Shown here piece after piece: positions 54,507 to 62,484 of a DNA stretch of 64,000 bases. The DNA comes from Candidatus Poribacteria bacterium (GTDB taxonomy: Bacteria; Poribacteria; WGA-4E; WGA-3G): assembly GCA_028820635.1 (NCBI GenBank), contig JAPPIG010000084.1, positions 62,001 through 126,000 on the forward strand, given 5' to 3'. Within the stretch, counting starts at the first letter, position 1. Every line of letters starts with the position of its first letter. The notes under the pieces are model-generated. The model did not search any database, was not told where the DNA came from, and saw nothing but the letters and a program-made list of their open reading frames with translations. Both the position numbers and the translations under genes were made by a program.

Positions 54507-54770
54507 ATGACATACGTAATTTGCGAACCCTGCATTGATGTAAAGGATCACGCTTGTGCTGAGATATGTCCCGTCGAATGTATTCACCCAATGCGTGATG
54601 AAAACCCAGATGAATTTGAAAAAGTAGATCAACTCTACATTGATCCCGAAGAATGTATTGATTGTGCTATATGCGAACCTGCATGTCCAGTTGAGGCTAT
54701 CTTCATAGAAGAGGATGTTCCAGAAGAATGGGAACATTACATACAAATAAATGCAGATTATTTCCAATAA
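54507..54770 (+). CDS. fdxA: FdxA-type 7Fe/8Fe ferredoxin, copy 1
   Basis: An 87-residue ferredoxin: MTYVICEPCIDVKDHAC, then EICPVECIHP, and the second cluster CIDCAICEPACPVEAIF. Cys9, Cys17 and the last Cys of the second motif fit the 3Fe-4S site; Cys21 with C-x2-C-x2-C fits the 4Fe-4S site, as in Azotobacter ferredoxin I. The loop between the clusters (MRDENPDEFEKVDQ) is a few residues longer than usual. The tail DVPEEWEHYIQINADYF is the family norm. First of three tandem copies. Confidence 0.9.
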   Translation: MTYVICEPCIDVKDHACAEICPVECIHPMRDENPDEFEKVDQLYIDPEECIDCAICEPACPVEAIFIEEDVPEEWEHYIQINADYFQ

Positions 54771-54823
54771 TAAAAAAATAATTGACAATATGTCGGAAAA
54801 TACACATAATAGGAGTAGAAAAA

Positions 54824-55105
54824 ATGACTTACGTAATTTGTGAGCCGTGCGTTGATGTAAAAGACAGTGTCTGTGTTGATATATGTCCCTGTGATTCCAT
54901 CCGCCCACATCCAACGGAGGAAGCCAAGGACTATGAAGGGGTAAATCAACTCTTCATTGACCCAGAAACATGCATCGAATGTGGTGTGTGTGAACCGGAA
55001 TGTCCCGTCGAAGCAATCTTTTTTGATGAGGATGTTCCCGAACAATGGAAACATTTCATAGAAATAAACGCTGATTATTTCAATAAACAACAACTTAATG
55101 TCTAA
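54824..55105 (+). CDS. fdxA: FdxA-type ferredoxin, copy 2 (altered Cys)
   Basis: A 93-residue ferredoxin; ATG 54824 follows AGGAGTAG and matches the N-terminus of the other copies (a start at 54782 would add 14 unrelated residues). Both clusters are kept (CVDVKDSVCVDIC; CIECGVCEPECPVEAIF), but where copies 1 and 3 read CPVxC, this one reads CPCDS: the free Cys is moved by two positions. The C-terminus has seven extra residues (NKQQLNV). Confidence 0.88.
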   Translation: MTYVICEPCVDVKDSVCVDICPCDSIRPHPTEEAKDYEGVNQLFIDPETCIECGVCEPECPVEAIFFDEDVPEQWKHFIEINADYFNKQQLNV

Positions 55106-55136
55106 AGCGAGAAAACAAACGAAAGGAGAACTACAA

Positions 55137-55400
55137 ATGACGTATGTAATTTGCGAACCTTGCATAGACGAGAAAGACAGCTCCTGTGTTGATGTCTGTC
55201 CAGTAGATTGCATTCACCCACACCCAACAGATGCAGTTGATGATTTTGAAGAAGTAGATATGCTCTACATCGATCCGGAAGAATGCATCGATTGTGGTGT
55301 GTGTGAACCGGAATGTCCCGTCGAAGCAATTTTCATGGAAGAAGATGTTCCCGAAGAATGGGAACATTTCATTGAAATCAACGCTGCATATTTTGAGTAA
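55137..55400 (+). CDS. fdxA: FdxA-type ferredoxin, copy 3
   Basis: An 87-residue ferredoxin; ATG 55137 follows AAAGGAGA (an in-frame ATG at 55098 lies inside the end of copy 2). CIDEKDSSCVDVCPVDC and CIDCGVCEPECPVEAIF give the same cluster sets as copy 1. The stretch CIDCGVCEPECPVEAIF is shared almost exactly with copy 2 at DNA level, pointing to recent duplication. Last gene of the operon; a terminator-like structure follows. Confidence 0.9.
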   Translation: MTYVICEPCIDEKDSSCVDVCPVDCIHPHPTDAVDDFEEVDMLYIDPEECIDCGVCEPECPVEAIFMEEDVPEEWEHFIEINAAYFE

Positions 55401-55433
55401 GTAGCACTAACTTGACTTTCTGTCAAACAAACT

Positions 55434-55523
55434 AAGGGTGTTGTCAAAACAAATTGATATAGGTGTAAGTTCCAATCATAAGGACTATGCCATATCATTC
55501 GTTAGGCAACACCCTTGTTTTTT
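55434..55523 (+). terminator. Terminator or short mobile-element remnant
   Basis: AAGGGTGTTG (55434-55443) is exactly inverted as CAACACCCTT (55507-55516) and followed by GTTTTTTG. The stem is 10 bp, but the loop is 63 bases, long for a terminator; the ends also look like the terminal repeats of a small non-coding element. The rest of the gap 55401-55702 holds only the TGTAACC motif. Confidence 0.5.
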
Positions 55524-55583
55524 GTCAAAAGATATAATATTCATTGGACAAATCAAGGTAAAAACGTTATCTTAAAGATTGAA

Positions 55584-55595
55584 TTGTAACCTTTT
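55584..55595 (+). promoter_or_regulatory. GTAACCTTTT box before the sigma fusion (partial copy C)
   Basis: TTGTAACCTTTT at 55584-55595 matches the left box of copies A and B. The right box is not at the same distance. Also, TTGAATTGTAA followed by AATACGAAT occurs both here (55580-55604) and just before copy B (51095-51117) with a different gap. It lies about 107 bases before ATG 55703. Confidence 0.4.
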
Positions 55596-55702
55596 TAATA
55601 CGAATCCCTCCAATTTTCAAAAATTTATGCACCCCATTCTGCACTCAGGCGCGTCACAGGATATAAAGAGGTAATGAAATTATCTGTTCCAGGAGGTAAT
55701 AA

Positions 55703-58700
55703 ATGAAACACAACGATACCGAACTTATCCGACGTACCCTCACAGGCGATGATGACGCATTTTCAACGCTGGTGGAAAAATACCAGAAGCAGGTACACGC
55801 GCTTGCATGGCGGATTATCGGCGATTTTCATATTGCTGAGGAAATTACACAAGATTCATTCCTGAAAGCATATACGGGATTGAAGACTCTGAAGGAGCCA
55901 CAGCGTTTTGCTGGTTGGATGTCCGTAATTACAAGACGTCGATGCTTGGCGTGGCTGCGCAAAAAGCGTGTGTGGACAGAGTCCTATGAACATCTGGAAG
56001 AATCAGACAGTGAACAGATAGAAGAAACCGTGTATTCAGCGTATGTCGTTGAGGAAAGGGAACGAACATCAGCAGAAACACAGCGTTATGTTGTAAAAAA
56101 ATTACTCGCAAAGCTACAGGAGAGTGAACGCACTGTCATGACATTGCATTACTTCGGGGAAATGACATGTGCAGAGATCGGCGAGTTTTTAGGTGTATCG
56201 GCAAATACGATTAAGAGTCGGCTGCACCGCGCCCAACAGCGTTTGCGAAAGGAAGAACCCATCATAAGAGAGGCGTTAGATAATTTCAAAATTACACCGA
56301 ATCTCACGGAAAATATCATGCGCGAGATTTCACAAACAAAACCTGCTGCACCTTCTGCAAGTAAACCTTTCGTCCCCTGGTTATTCGCTGCTTCAACAGT
56401 TGTAGTCGTGTTGCTCATGTTAGGTTTTGGAAACAGCAAATACTTAACACATTTTCAGCAGCCCTATAGTTTTGATGCTAACTCGAAGATCAAGATTGAT
56501 ATTATTGAGGCACCTGTTATGGCAAACCTTGCGTTGAAATCGGATGAGCGGAGGCAATTGGGAAGTGCAAACGCGCAAAGCGAAAATCTTGTTCATAAAC
56601 AGAAACCTAACGATACACAGATATCTGCACAAGCAGGTGAGGAGAATAAAATGGAAAACTATCCACAGTGGAATCTGCCAAAAGAAGCAAAGGTCCGTTA
56701 TGGTAAAGGTGGAATGAGAAAAATTCAGTTTTCACCAGATGGCAAACAATTAGTGGTGGGTAGTAGTATCGGTGTCTGGGTTTACGATGTGGAAACTGGT
56801 AAGGAGATTTCATTCTTATCAGGTATGAGTGGCGCAATGGCATATTCCTCTGATGGGCGTTTCATTGCAACTGGTGGAGGAGATCCAATCACCAGTTTTG
56901 GTGGCAGTCCACTTGAAAAAGGAGTTAAGGTGTGGAACATAGACGCTGGGCATGAAGTTTCACTACAAAATGCATTACCTGCTGCAGTGCTGTTGCGATT
57001 CTCAAATGATAGTAAGACCCTTGTTTGTTTGAGTAAGTCAAGAGAAACAATTTATCGGGTGGATGTAGAGACTGGAGAGACGACATCGACAAATATGGAT
57101 AAAAGACCGGGACGCATGCATCAGGAAAGTTACGCACTTACAGAAGAAAAAATTGCTATTGCAAGCGGGGACGGAAAGATAGAGCTTTGGGACACAACAA
57201 CAAGTAAGAAATTATCCACGCTCCGGGAATTTGGGAAAGAATTCCGTTTGCCGCATTACATAACCAGAACTAACCATGCACTGATGTTGAAATTCTCACC
57301 AGACGGCACACGACTCGCAACTGGAAACTTGGATACGACGGTGGAGCTCTGGGACACATCCACAGGAGAAGAATTGATTGTCCTACAAAAGCCTATAGAA
57401 AAAAGTAATACGTGGATAGTGTCCATGCAAGATAATAAAGAAATAGTAATGAACCCGACGAAAAACGAAAGGAATGGTAGACCAAGTACACTGGCATTCT
57501 CACCAGACGGAAAATTACTTGCATGTGGTAGTAACGATAGCACTATAAAATTGTGGAATTCTGATACAGGTGAATTGCTTGCTACTTTTACAGGGCATCT
57601 CAGTAACGTAGGTTCTTTATCATTTTCACCAGATAGTAACATGCTTGCAAGCGGAAGCGCGGATGGCACTGTCCGACTCTGGGATATCAAGTCACGAAAA
57701 GCATTAAATACCCAAATTGCAGGACACATGTGGATGAGAACCGCATCATTTTTAAAGGATAGTTCCAAATTAGTGAGTGTGTCAGACACTGGTATAATTT
57801 CAGTTTGGGATTTGGAGAAATCAGAAAAAACAACTTCCATAACTAAAGCGATGCTTGAGGAACCATTATATTGGAGAACTTACAGAACTTTCGTATTATC
57901 GCCTGATGGAACAAAACTTGGTAATCACGGGACACAAAGCGATCCGTCTAAACCAAACTATAATCGCACGGTGCTACGTTTGACTGATGTTAACACAGGT
58001 AAGGATTTGGAGACTATTCACTATCCATATCTCGAAATATTTTCGCCAGATGGAAAAACCATAGCAAGTGGTGGTGGTAATAAAATCCGCTTGTTGGATA
58101 TAGAAACGGGTGAAAAACGTGAGATTATTACTTCAGAACACGATGAAGATTCCGATGAGCATAAACCTCATATCAGAACTGTCGCATTTTCGCCAGATGG
58201 AGAAACAATTATCAGTGGAACATCGGGTGGGCATGTTCAACTCTGGGATGTGAACACTGGCATGGAGTTAAGTTCATTTTTTCAGGAAATACCTCCAAAA
58301 GACAATAGGTACAGAGAACCTATTCAGCAATTTGCGTTCTCTTCAGACAGTTCTCTAATTGCTGTGGGAAGTACGAAACGGATCCGTATGATAGGTAGAG
58401 CGAAGATTCCCCACTTTAAAGAAATCGCAAAAGGTGATAAAAGTTTTTCTCATACATCTATATTTTCTCCGGATAATACTATTCTTATAGTTGGTTTCTG
58501 GGGTGGTAATATTGAATTATGGGATGTAAATACTGGAGAAATACTCACTACGCTTAATGGGCACTCAGTATCAGTGCAAAATCTTTCATTCTCACCTGAT
58601 AATAAAACTCTGATCAGTGTGGGGGGTGGTACCATTCTATTTTGGGATTGGGAAGAAGTGTTAAGTAGTGCACGCGGAAAGGATCAAGAACGTGGATCTA

Positions 58701-59875
58701 AAGTGGGTCTTTCCACTGAAGAACAAACCACAGAGAATGTGATACAATTCCTTGAGCACTCAACACAAAAACCAAAAATCTCGAATCATATCTTGACGAA
58801 AGGTGAGGTATATCTGGCAAACGAATGGTATGATGCGGCGTATGAAGAATTTACAAAATACTTCTCTGCTGCAGATTATTATAGAGAGGATCAGAATGTC
58901 ACTACACACCCAGGTTTTCATCGTCAGTTGTTTGCAAAAATTGGCAAAGTAGGCAAAGATGTTCAGGGCAAAGAAGGTTTCGCTGATATGGTGAATAAAT
59001 TAATTGACTTTTTCCCCGATAGCCAGAGTATCCAGTTAAATGGCCACCTGGTATTAGCAAAATTCTATCACGATAACGATATGCTTGAGAAGACAGATGA
59101 ACACATTCATAAAATTAACGATATAACTGAAAACCTTCCCACAGAAAGTATAAGTTTTCAGTTAAATGCCTGCCTCAGTCTGGTTGAATATTATCGTTAT
59201 AAAGAAATGTTTAACAAAGCAGATGCGTATATTCAAAAAATTGACGATATAACTGCTGAACTTGATACGAATAGTCCAGAAAGTCTGGCGCTTCAGTTAG
59301 ATACCCACTTTGCTTTGGCTGAGTTTTATCGTGATCATGATATGCTTGAGAAAGCAGATGAGCATATTAAAAAAACAGGTTTTGTTACTGAAGACGCCTG
59401 GATGGTGCTTGGTCCATTTGATAATGCTGGTGGAATAGGTTATAATACTGTCTACATTCCTGAAGACATCACAGAGATTGATTTGACAACAAAATATGAT
59501 GGACTGGACGGGCTGGTAAGTTGGAAAAAGTTTACCGATGACAAATTAGATGGTTATATCCATCTTGGAGAAAAGAATGTCGATTGGCAGGTCTCCTATG
59601 CCTTCGCTACCGTTATCTCTCCTGATGAACGGGAAGTCCAATTCAGATTCGATAGCGACGATCAAGGGAAAGTATGGCTAAATGGTGAAGAGGTATTCAC
59701 ACATACCAAAACTTTTATGGCAATAATTGATACATATACTATTCCTGTGACGCTTAAACCGGGCAAAAACAGTATTCTCGTTAAGGTGTGTAATGAGCAA
59801 GGGGCATGTGCTTTTTATATGCGTATCACAGACCCAAACGGACAACCGTTTGATGATTTGAAGTTCGGACAATAA
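55703..59875 (+). CDS. ECF sigma factor fused to a membrane helix, WD40 propellers, TPR-like repeats and a C-terminal jelly roll
   Basis: A 1390-residue fusion. Residues 1-95 are sigma region 2 (FSTLVEKYQKQVHALAWRII, EEITQDSFLKAYTGL, FAGWMSVITRRRCLAWLRKK) and 130-185 region 4 (LQESERTVMTLHYFGEMTCAEIGEFLGVSANTIKSRLHRA is the helix-turn-helix). A single membrane helix lies at 223-243 (WLFAASTVVVVLLMLGFG). After a polar linker, WNLPKEAKVRYGKG opens about 12 WD40 blades (to residue about 982). Three 41-residue TPR-like repeats (HDNDMLEKTDEHIHKI and similar) follow at 1110-1220, then a jelly roll (DDQGKVWLNGEEVFTH). ECF-WD40 fusions are known from Planctomycetes. The sigma end would be cytosolic and the propeller outside. 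Confidence 0.88.
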   Translation: MKHNDTELIRRTLTGDDDAFSTLVEKYQKQVHALAWRIIGDFHIAEEITQDSFLKAYTGLKTLKEPQRFAGWMSVITRRRCLAWLRKKRVWTESYEHLEESDSEQIEETVYSAYVVEERERTSAETQRYVVKKLLAKLQESERTVMTLHYFGEMTCAEIGEFLGVSANTIKSRLHRAQQRLRKEEPIIREALDNFKITPNLTENIMREISQTKPAAPSASKPFVPWLFAASTVVVVLLMLGFGNSKYLTHFQQPYSFDANSKIKIDIIEAPVMANLALKSDERRQLGSANAQSENLVHKQKPNDTQISAQAGEENKMENYPQWNLPKEAKVRYGKGGMRKIQFSPDGKQLVVGSSIGVWVYDVETGKEISFLSGMSGAMAYSSDGRFIATGGGDPITSFGGSPLEKGVKVWNIDAGHEVSLQNALPAAVLLRFSNDSKTLVCLSKSRETIYRVDVETGETTSTNMDKRPGRMHQESYALTEEKIAIASGDGKIELWDTTTSKKLSTLREFGKEFRLPHYITRTNHALMLKFSPDGTRLATGNLDTTVELWDTSTGEELIVLQKPIEKSNTWIVSMQDNKEIVMNPTKNERNGRPSTLAFSPDGKLLACGSNDSTIKLWNSDTGELLATFTGHLSNVGSLSFSPDSNMLASGSADGTVRLWDIKSRKALNTQIAGHMWMRTASFLKDSSKLVSVSDTGIISVWDLEKSEKTTSITKAMLEEPLYWRTYRTFVLSPDGTKLGNHGTQSDPSKPNYNRTVLRLTDVNTGKDLETIHYPYLEIFSPDGKTIASGGGNKIRLLDIETGEKREIITSEHDEDSDEHKPHIRTVAFSPDGETIISGTSGGHVQLWDVNTGMELSSFFQEIPPKDNRYREPIQQFAFSSDSSLIAVGSTKRIRMIGRAKIPHFKEIAKGDKSFSHTSIFSPDNTILIVGFWGGNIELWDVNTGEILTTLNGHSVSVQNLSFSPDNKTLISVGGGTILFWDWEEVLSSARGKDQERGSKVGLSTEEQTTENVIQFLEHSTQKPKISNHILTKGEVYLANEWYDAAYEEFTKYFSAADYYREDQNVTTHPGFHRQLFAKIGKVGKDVQGKEGFADMVNKLIDFFPDSQSIQLNGHLVLAKFYHDNDMLEKTDEHIHKINDITENLPTESISFQLNACLSLVEYYRYKEMFNKADAYIQKIDDITAELDTNSPESLALQLDTHFALAEFYRDHDMLEKADEHIKKTGFVTEDAWMVLGPFDNAGGIGYNTVYIPEDITEIDLTTKYDGLDGLVSWKKFTDDKLDGYIHLGEKNVDWQVSYAFATVISPDEREVQFRFDSDDQGKVWLNGEEVFTHTKTFMAIIDTYTIPVTLKPGKNSILVKVCNEQGACAFYMRITDPNGQPFDDLKFGQ
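56636..56653 (+). promoter_or_regulatory. Internal ribosome site and in-frame ATG in the sigma fusion
   Basis: GGTGAGGAGAATAAAATG ends in ATG 56651, in frame (codon 317), with GAGGAG about 6 bases upstream. Translation from here would give the propeller-TPR-jellyroll part without sigma domains and without the membrane helix. Confidence 0.35.
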
Positions 59876-59941
59876 TCTCTTTGAATACTCACTTCTCTAT
59901 GAAACCGGCGTACTATCCTATCTGCACGGTGAAGGAGAATA

Positions 59942-62398
59942 ATGATGAATAACAAATACGATTCCGCAGATTTCTGGTATACGTTCACCAACTCCCTACA
60001 TAACGAGGGACTCTCTTTTGGAAAAGGTGAATTGGAGATGGACGTGGAGACACAGGAGAAACTCCTCGGCTATCTGAAAGAAAAAATTGAGGAAGGTGTA
60101 AAGAATGGTGAAACTGCACTCCCTCCCGGTCTTCACGATTACATTTCCCGATTTCCGAAAGATATGTTATCAAAATTGCGAACATTAGCCGAAAGTTCTC
60201 TTGAAACGGACCCTAACAACACCGCAGCAGCGATACTTTTAGCAATCGTGGTATACGGAGAAAGTGATTCTGAATATGAATCGCATGTGGAAAAAGCGAT
60301 GATGTTAGCACCAAAAGATCCATGTATGAATTTACATCTGCTGCGTGCCAGGCACACACCTTCTGGTCGTGCACATGGAGAAGAAAGAGTACTCACGGCA
60401 CTGGAAAATTTATTTAAGTGGGCAAAGCAACAGGACGATTCTCCACGCTATCAAGAGGTGAAATCTTGCTATAAAATCCACAATATAACTCCATATTCAG
60501 TCTATAAGATGCTCAAATTTGGCCAATGGAAACACGTGCAAATCCCTCGCTCACCCTATGAGCAAGGCAGGAAAAGCCTCTATGATAATCCAGCCCTGTA
60601 CATATCGAGTGAAGGTCGATCTATCTCCATAGGACTTTCAGTGCCAGAGCAGATACAGAAGTGTCGCGCCTTGATATTCGAGGCACAGGCAGCATTTCAG
60701 AAAGAATTGGGGCAGGAATCGGATGATCAACAGGATTTAGGCAAGGCAACATCCGACAACACCGATTTTTGGGACGCGTATTTTAATTCGCTTGAGGACC
60801 GTGGACTTTCATTTTCAAGAAAAGGACTCACACAGAAAGACCAAGTTCAACTTCTGGAGTACTTCAAAACAAAGATTAAAGAAGGGGTTGTTGACGGTAA
60901 AACAACGCTGCCAGCACAACTTCAAGAGTACATACCATTTTTTCCTGAAGCGATACGGCTGGAACTCCGTGAATTCGCTGAAAAGGTGCTTGAAACGGAA
61001 CCAGACAACGGCGCGGCGGCAAATATGTTAGCAATCACTGTGTGGGAAGATGGATTCGCTTTTGGGATAGAAACAAATACCTCTCTTCTTCTCCTTGAAC
61101 AGGCGATGAAATTGGCCCCTAACGACCCAGAAACCTGTCTCTTTGCAATTAGTCTTTACTACGAATACTTAGATCCTTTGTCGGAACTGACGCTCATCGC
61201 ACTTGAAAGGTTGTTTGAAAGAGCAAAACAGCAATCTGAATCCGAGTTGTATTATTGGTTATGTAGGCTTTACCGGCAAGTTGGCAGAACTCCTTGCTAT
61301 GTCTATCGAAAACTGATGAAAAATCCCGATGGGAATGCCGAACTGATTGCGCGATGCCAACCCTTGTTGGCTGAAATGCAGCACGCTTTTGAACAGCAAC
61401 TTGCCATACAGCCAGATGACTGGTACGCTTTACGTGGACTCGGTGATATTTATGAAACGTTGGGTGAAACAGAATTAGCAAAAGAATATCCGTGGGCAGG
61501 TCAGACAAACTTAAAAACCAAATGGGCGCAGGCAGCGTGGGTTGGGCGACAACTGCCCAATTTTTCAGCGGTGTCACTTGATGGTACACCCATTTCGTTT
61601 TCTGACTACCGAGGAAAAATGGTACTCCTCAATTTCTCTACAAATGGGTGTGCCTCTGAAATTCCGTATATTAAAGAGGCATACAAGAACCATCACAAGG
61701 ATGGTTTTGAGGTCATCGGTGTGAGTCTTGGCGAAAACGAAGCGGAACTGCGAGAATTTATTAAGGAGCATGACATACCGTGGCCACAGATTTTCGATGG
61801 CAAAGGCTGGGATAGTGAACTTGCGCGATTCTTCTGTATTAATAGTGTGCCTTCACAGTGGCTCATTGACCGGGATGGGAAGATTCTCTCCCTCAGGACA
61901 AGAAGGGAGAAACTCGGACAACTTTTGAAGTGGACAGAGACTACGCGGGGTGGCAACATAGTGCCAGATTTTTCGGCTGTTGATGTAGAGGGTAACCAAG
62001 TTTCATTTTCAGCATACCACGGAAAAGTTGTGTTACTCTATTTTTGGTCACTGCATGGCTATGGCGATCAGGAAATAAGACATGTGAAAACGGTTCACCA
62101 AAAATACCATGACAAAGGTTTTGGATTTATCAATGTGAACGTTGAGGGATTCAATAGCGAAAGGGCGTTCCGTGAAAGTATCAGAAATCGGAACATGCCT
62201 GGACAACAAATTTATGACGGTCCCGGCGGTAGGTGGGACGGTCCACTTGCTCAACAATTTGGTATTCAAGATGTGCCTGCACTTGTGTTAATTGATACTG
62301 ATGGAAAAGTTATTGAGGCACGATACGGAAAAGTACATTCACCTGAAGCATGGGGTGCGAAATTGGAAAAACTTGTCGGCGCACATCTTAAGGGGTAA
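59942..62398 (+). CDS. Double N-domain, double thioredoxin-fold protein with lost CxxC
   Basis: An 818-residue protein, GAAGGAGA before ATG 59942, no signal peptide. The N-domain of the 47693/49064 proteins occurs twice (SADFWYTFTNSLHNEGLSF... and DNTDFWDAYFNSLEDRGLSF...). Two TlpA-like thioredoxin folds follow. In the first, the loop that reads FWAVWCGPCVGEIP in the active copies is FSTNGCASEIP, one Cys (570) left. In the second it is FWSLHGYGDQEI, no Cys. The surrounding strands are well kept (DYRGKMVLLNF, FEVIGVSLGENEAELREFIKEHDIPW; AYHGKVVLLYF), so the fold is maintained without dithiol chemistry. Binding or decoy function is more likely than catalysis. Confidence 0.85.
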   Translation: MMNNKYDSADFWYTFTNSLHNEGLSFGKGELEMDVETQEKLLGYLKEKIEEGVKNGETALPPGLHDYISRFPKDMLSKLRTLAESSLETDPNNTAAAILLAIVVYGESDSEYESHVEKAMMLAPKDPCMNLHLLRARHTPSGRAHGEERVLTALENLFKWAKQQDDSPRYQEVKSCYKIHNITPYSVYKMLKFGQWKHVQIPRSPYEQGRKSLYDNPALYISSEGRSISIGLSVPEQIQKCRALIFEAQAAFQKELGQESDDQQDLGKATSDNTDFWDAYFNSLEDRGLSFSRKGLTQKDQVQLLEYFKTKIKEGVVDGKTTLPAQLQEYIPFFPEAIRLELREFAEKVLETEPDNGAAANMLAITVWEDGFAFGIETNTSLLLLEQAMKLAPNDPETCLFAISLYYEYLDPLSELTLIALERLFERAKQQSESELYYWLCRLYRQVGRTPCYVYRKLMKNPDGNAELIARCQPLLAEMQHAFEQQLAIQPDDWYALRGLGDIYETLGETELAKEYPWAGQTNLKTKWAQAAWVGRQLPNFSAVSLDGTPISFSDYRGKMVLLNFSTNGCASEIPYIKEAYKNHHKDGFEVIGVSLGENEAELREFIKEHDIPWPQIFDGKGWDSELARFFCINSVPSQWLIDRDGKILSLRTRREKLGQLLKWTETTRGGNIVPDFSAVDVEGNQVSFSAYHGKVVLLYFWSLHGYGDQEIRHVKTVHQKYHDKGFGFINVNVEGFNSERAFRESIRNRNMPGQQIYDGPGGRWDGPLAQQFGIQDVPALVLIDTDGKVIEARYGKVHSPEAWGAKLEKLVGAHLKG

Positions 62399-62484
62399 TT
62401 TAAAACATCTTATAAGTAAATTGAGTTTTCACTTCAATCTGAAATTAACGTGCTTTCTTGTAAACAAAGTATAGGAGAACTATT

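Noticed and set aside
59942-62398. Active peroxiredoxin or thioredoxin assignment
   Set aside because: Neither thioredoxin-fold domain keeps a CxxC pair.
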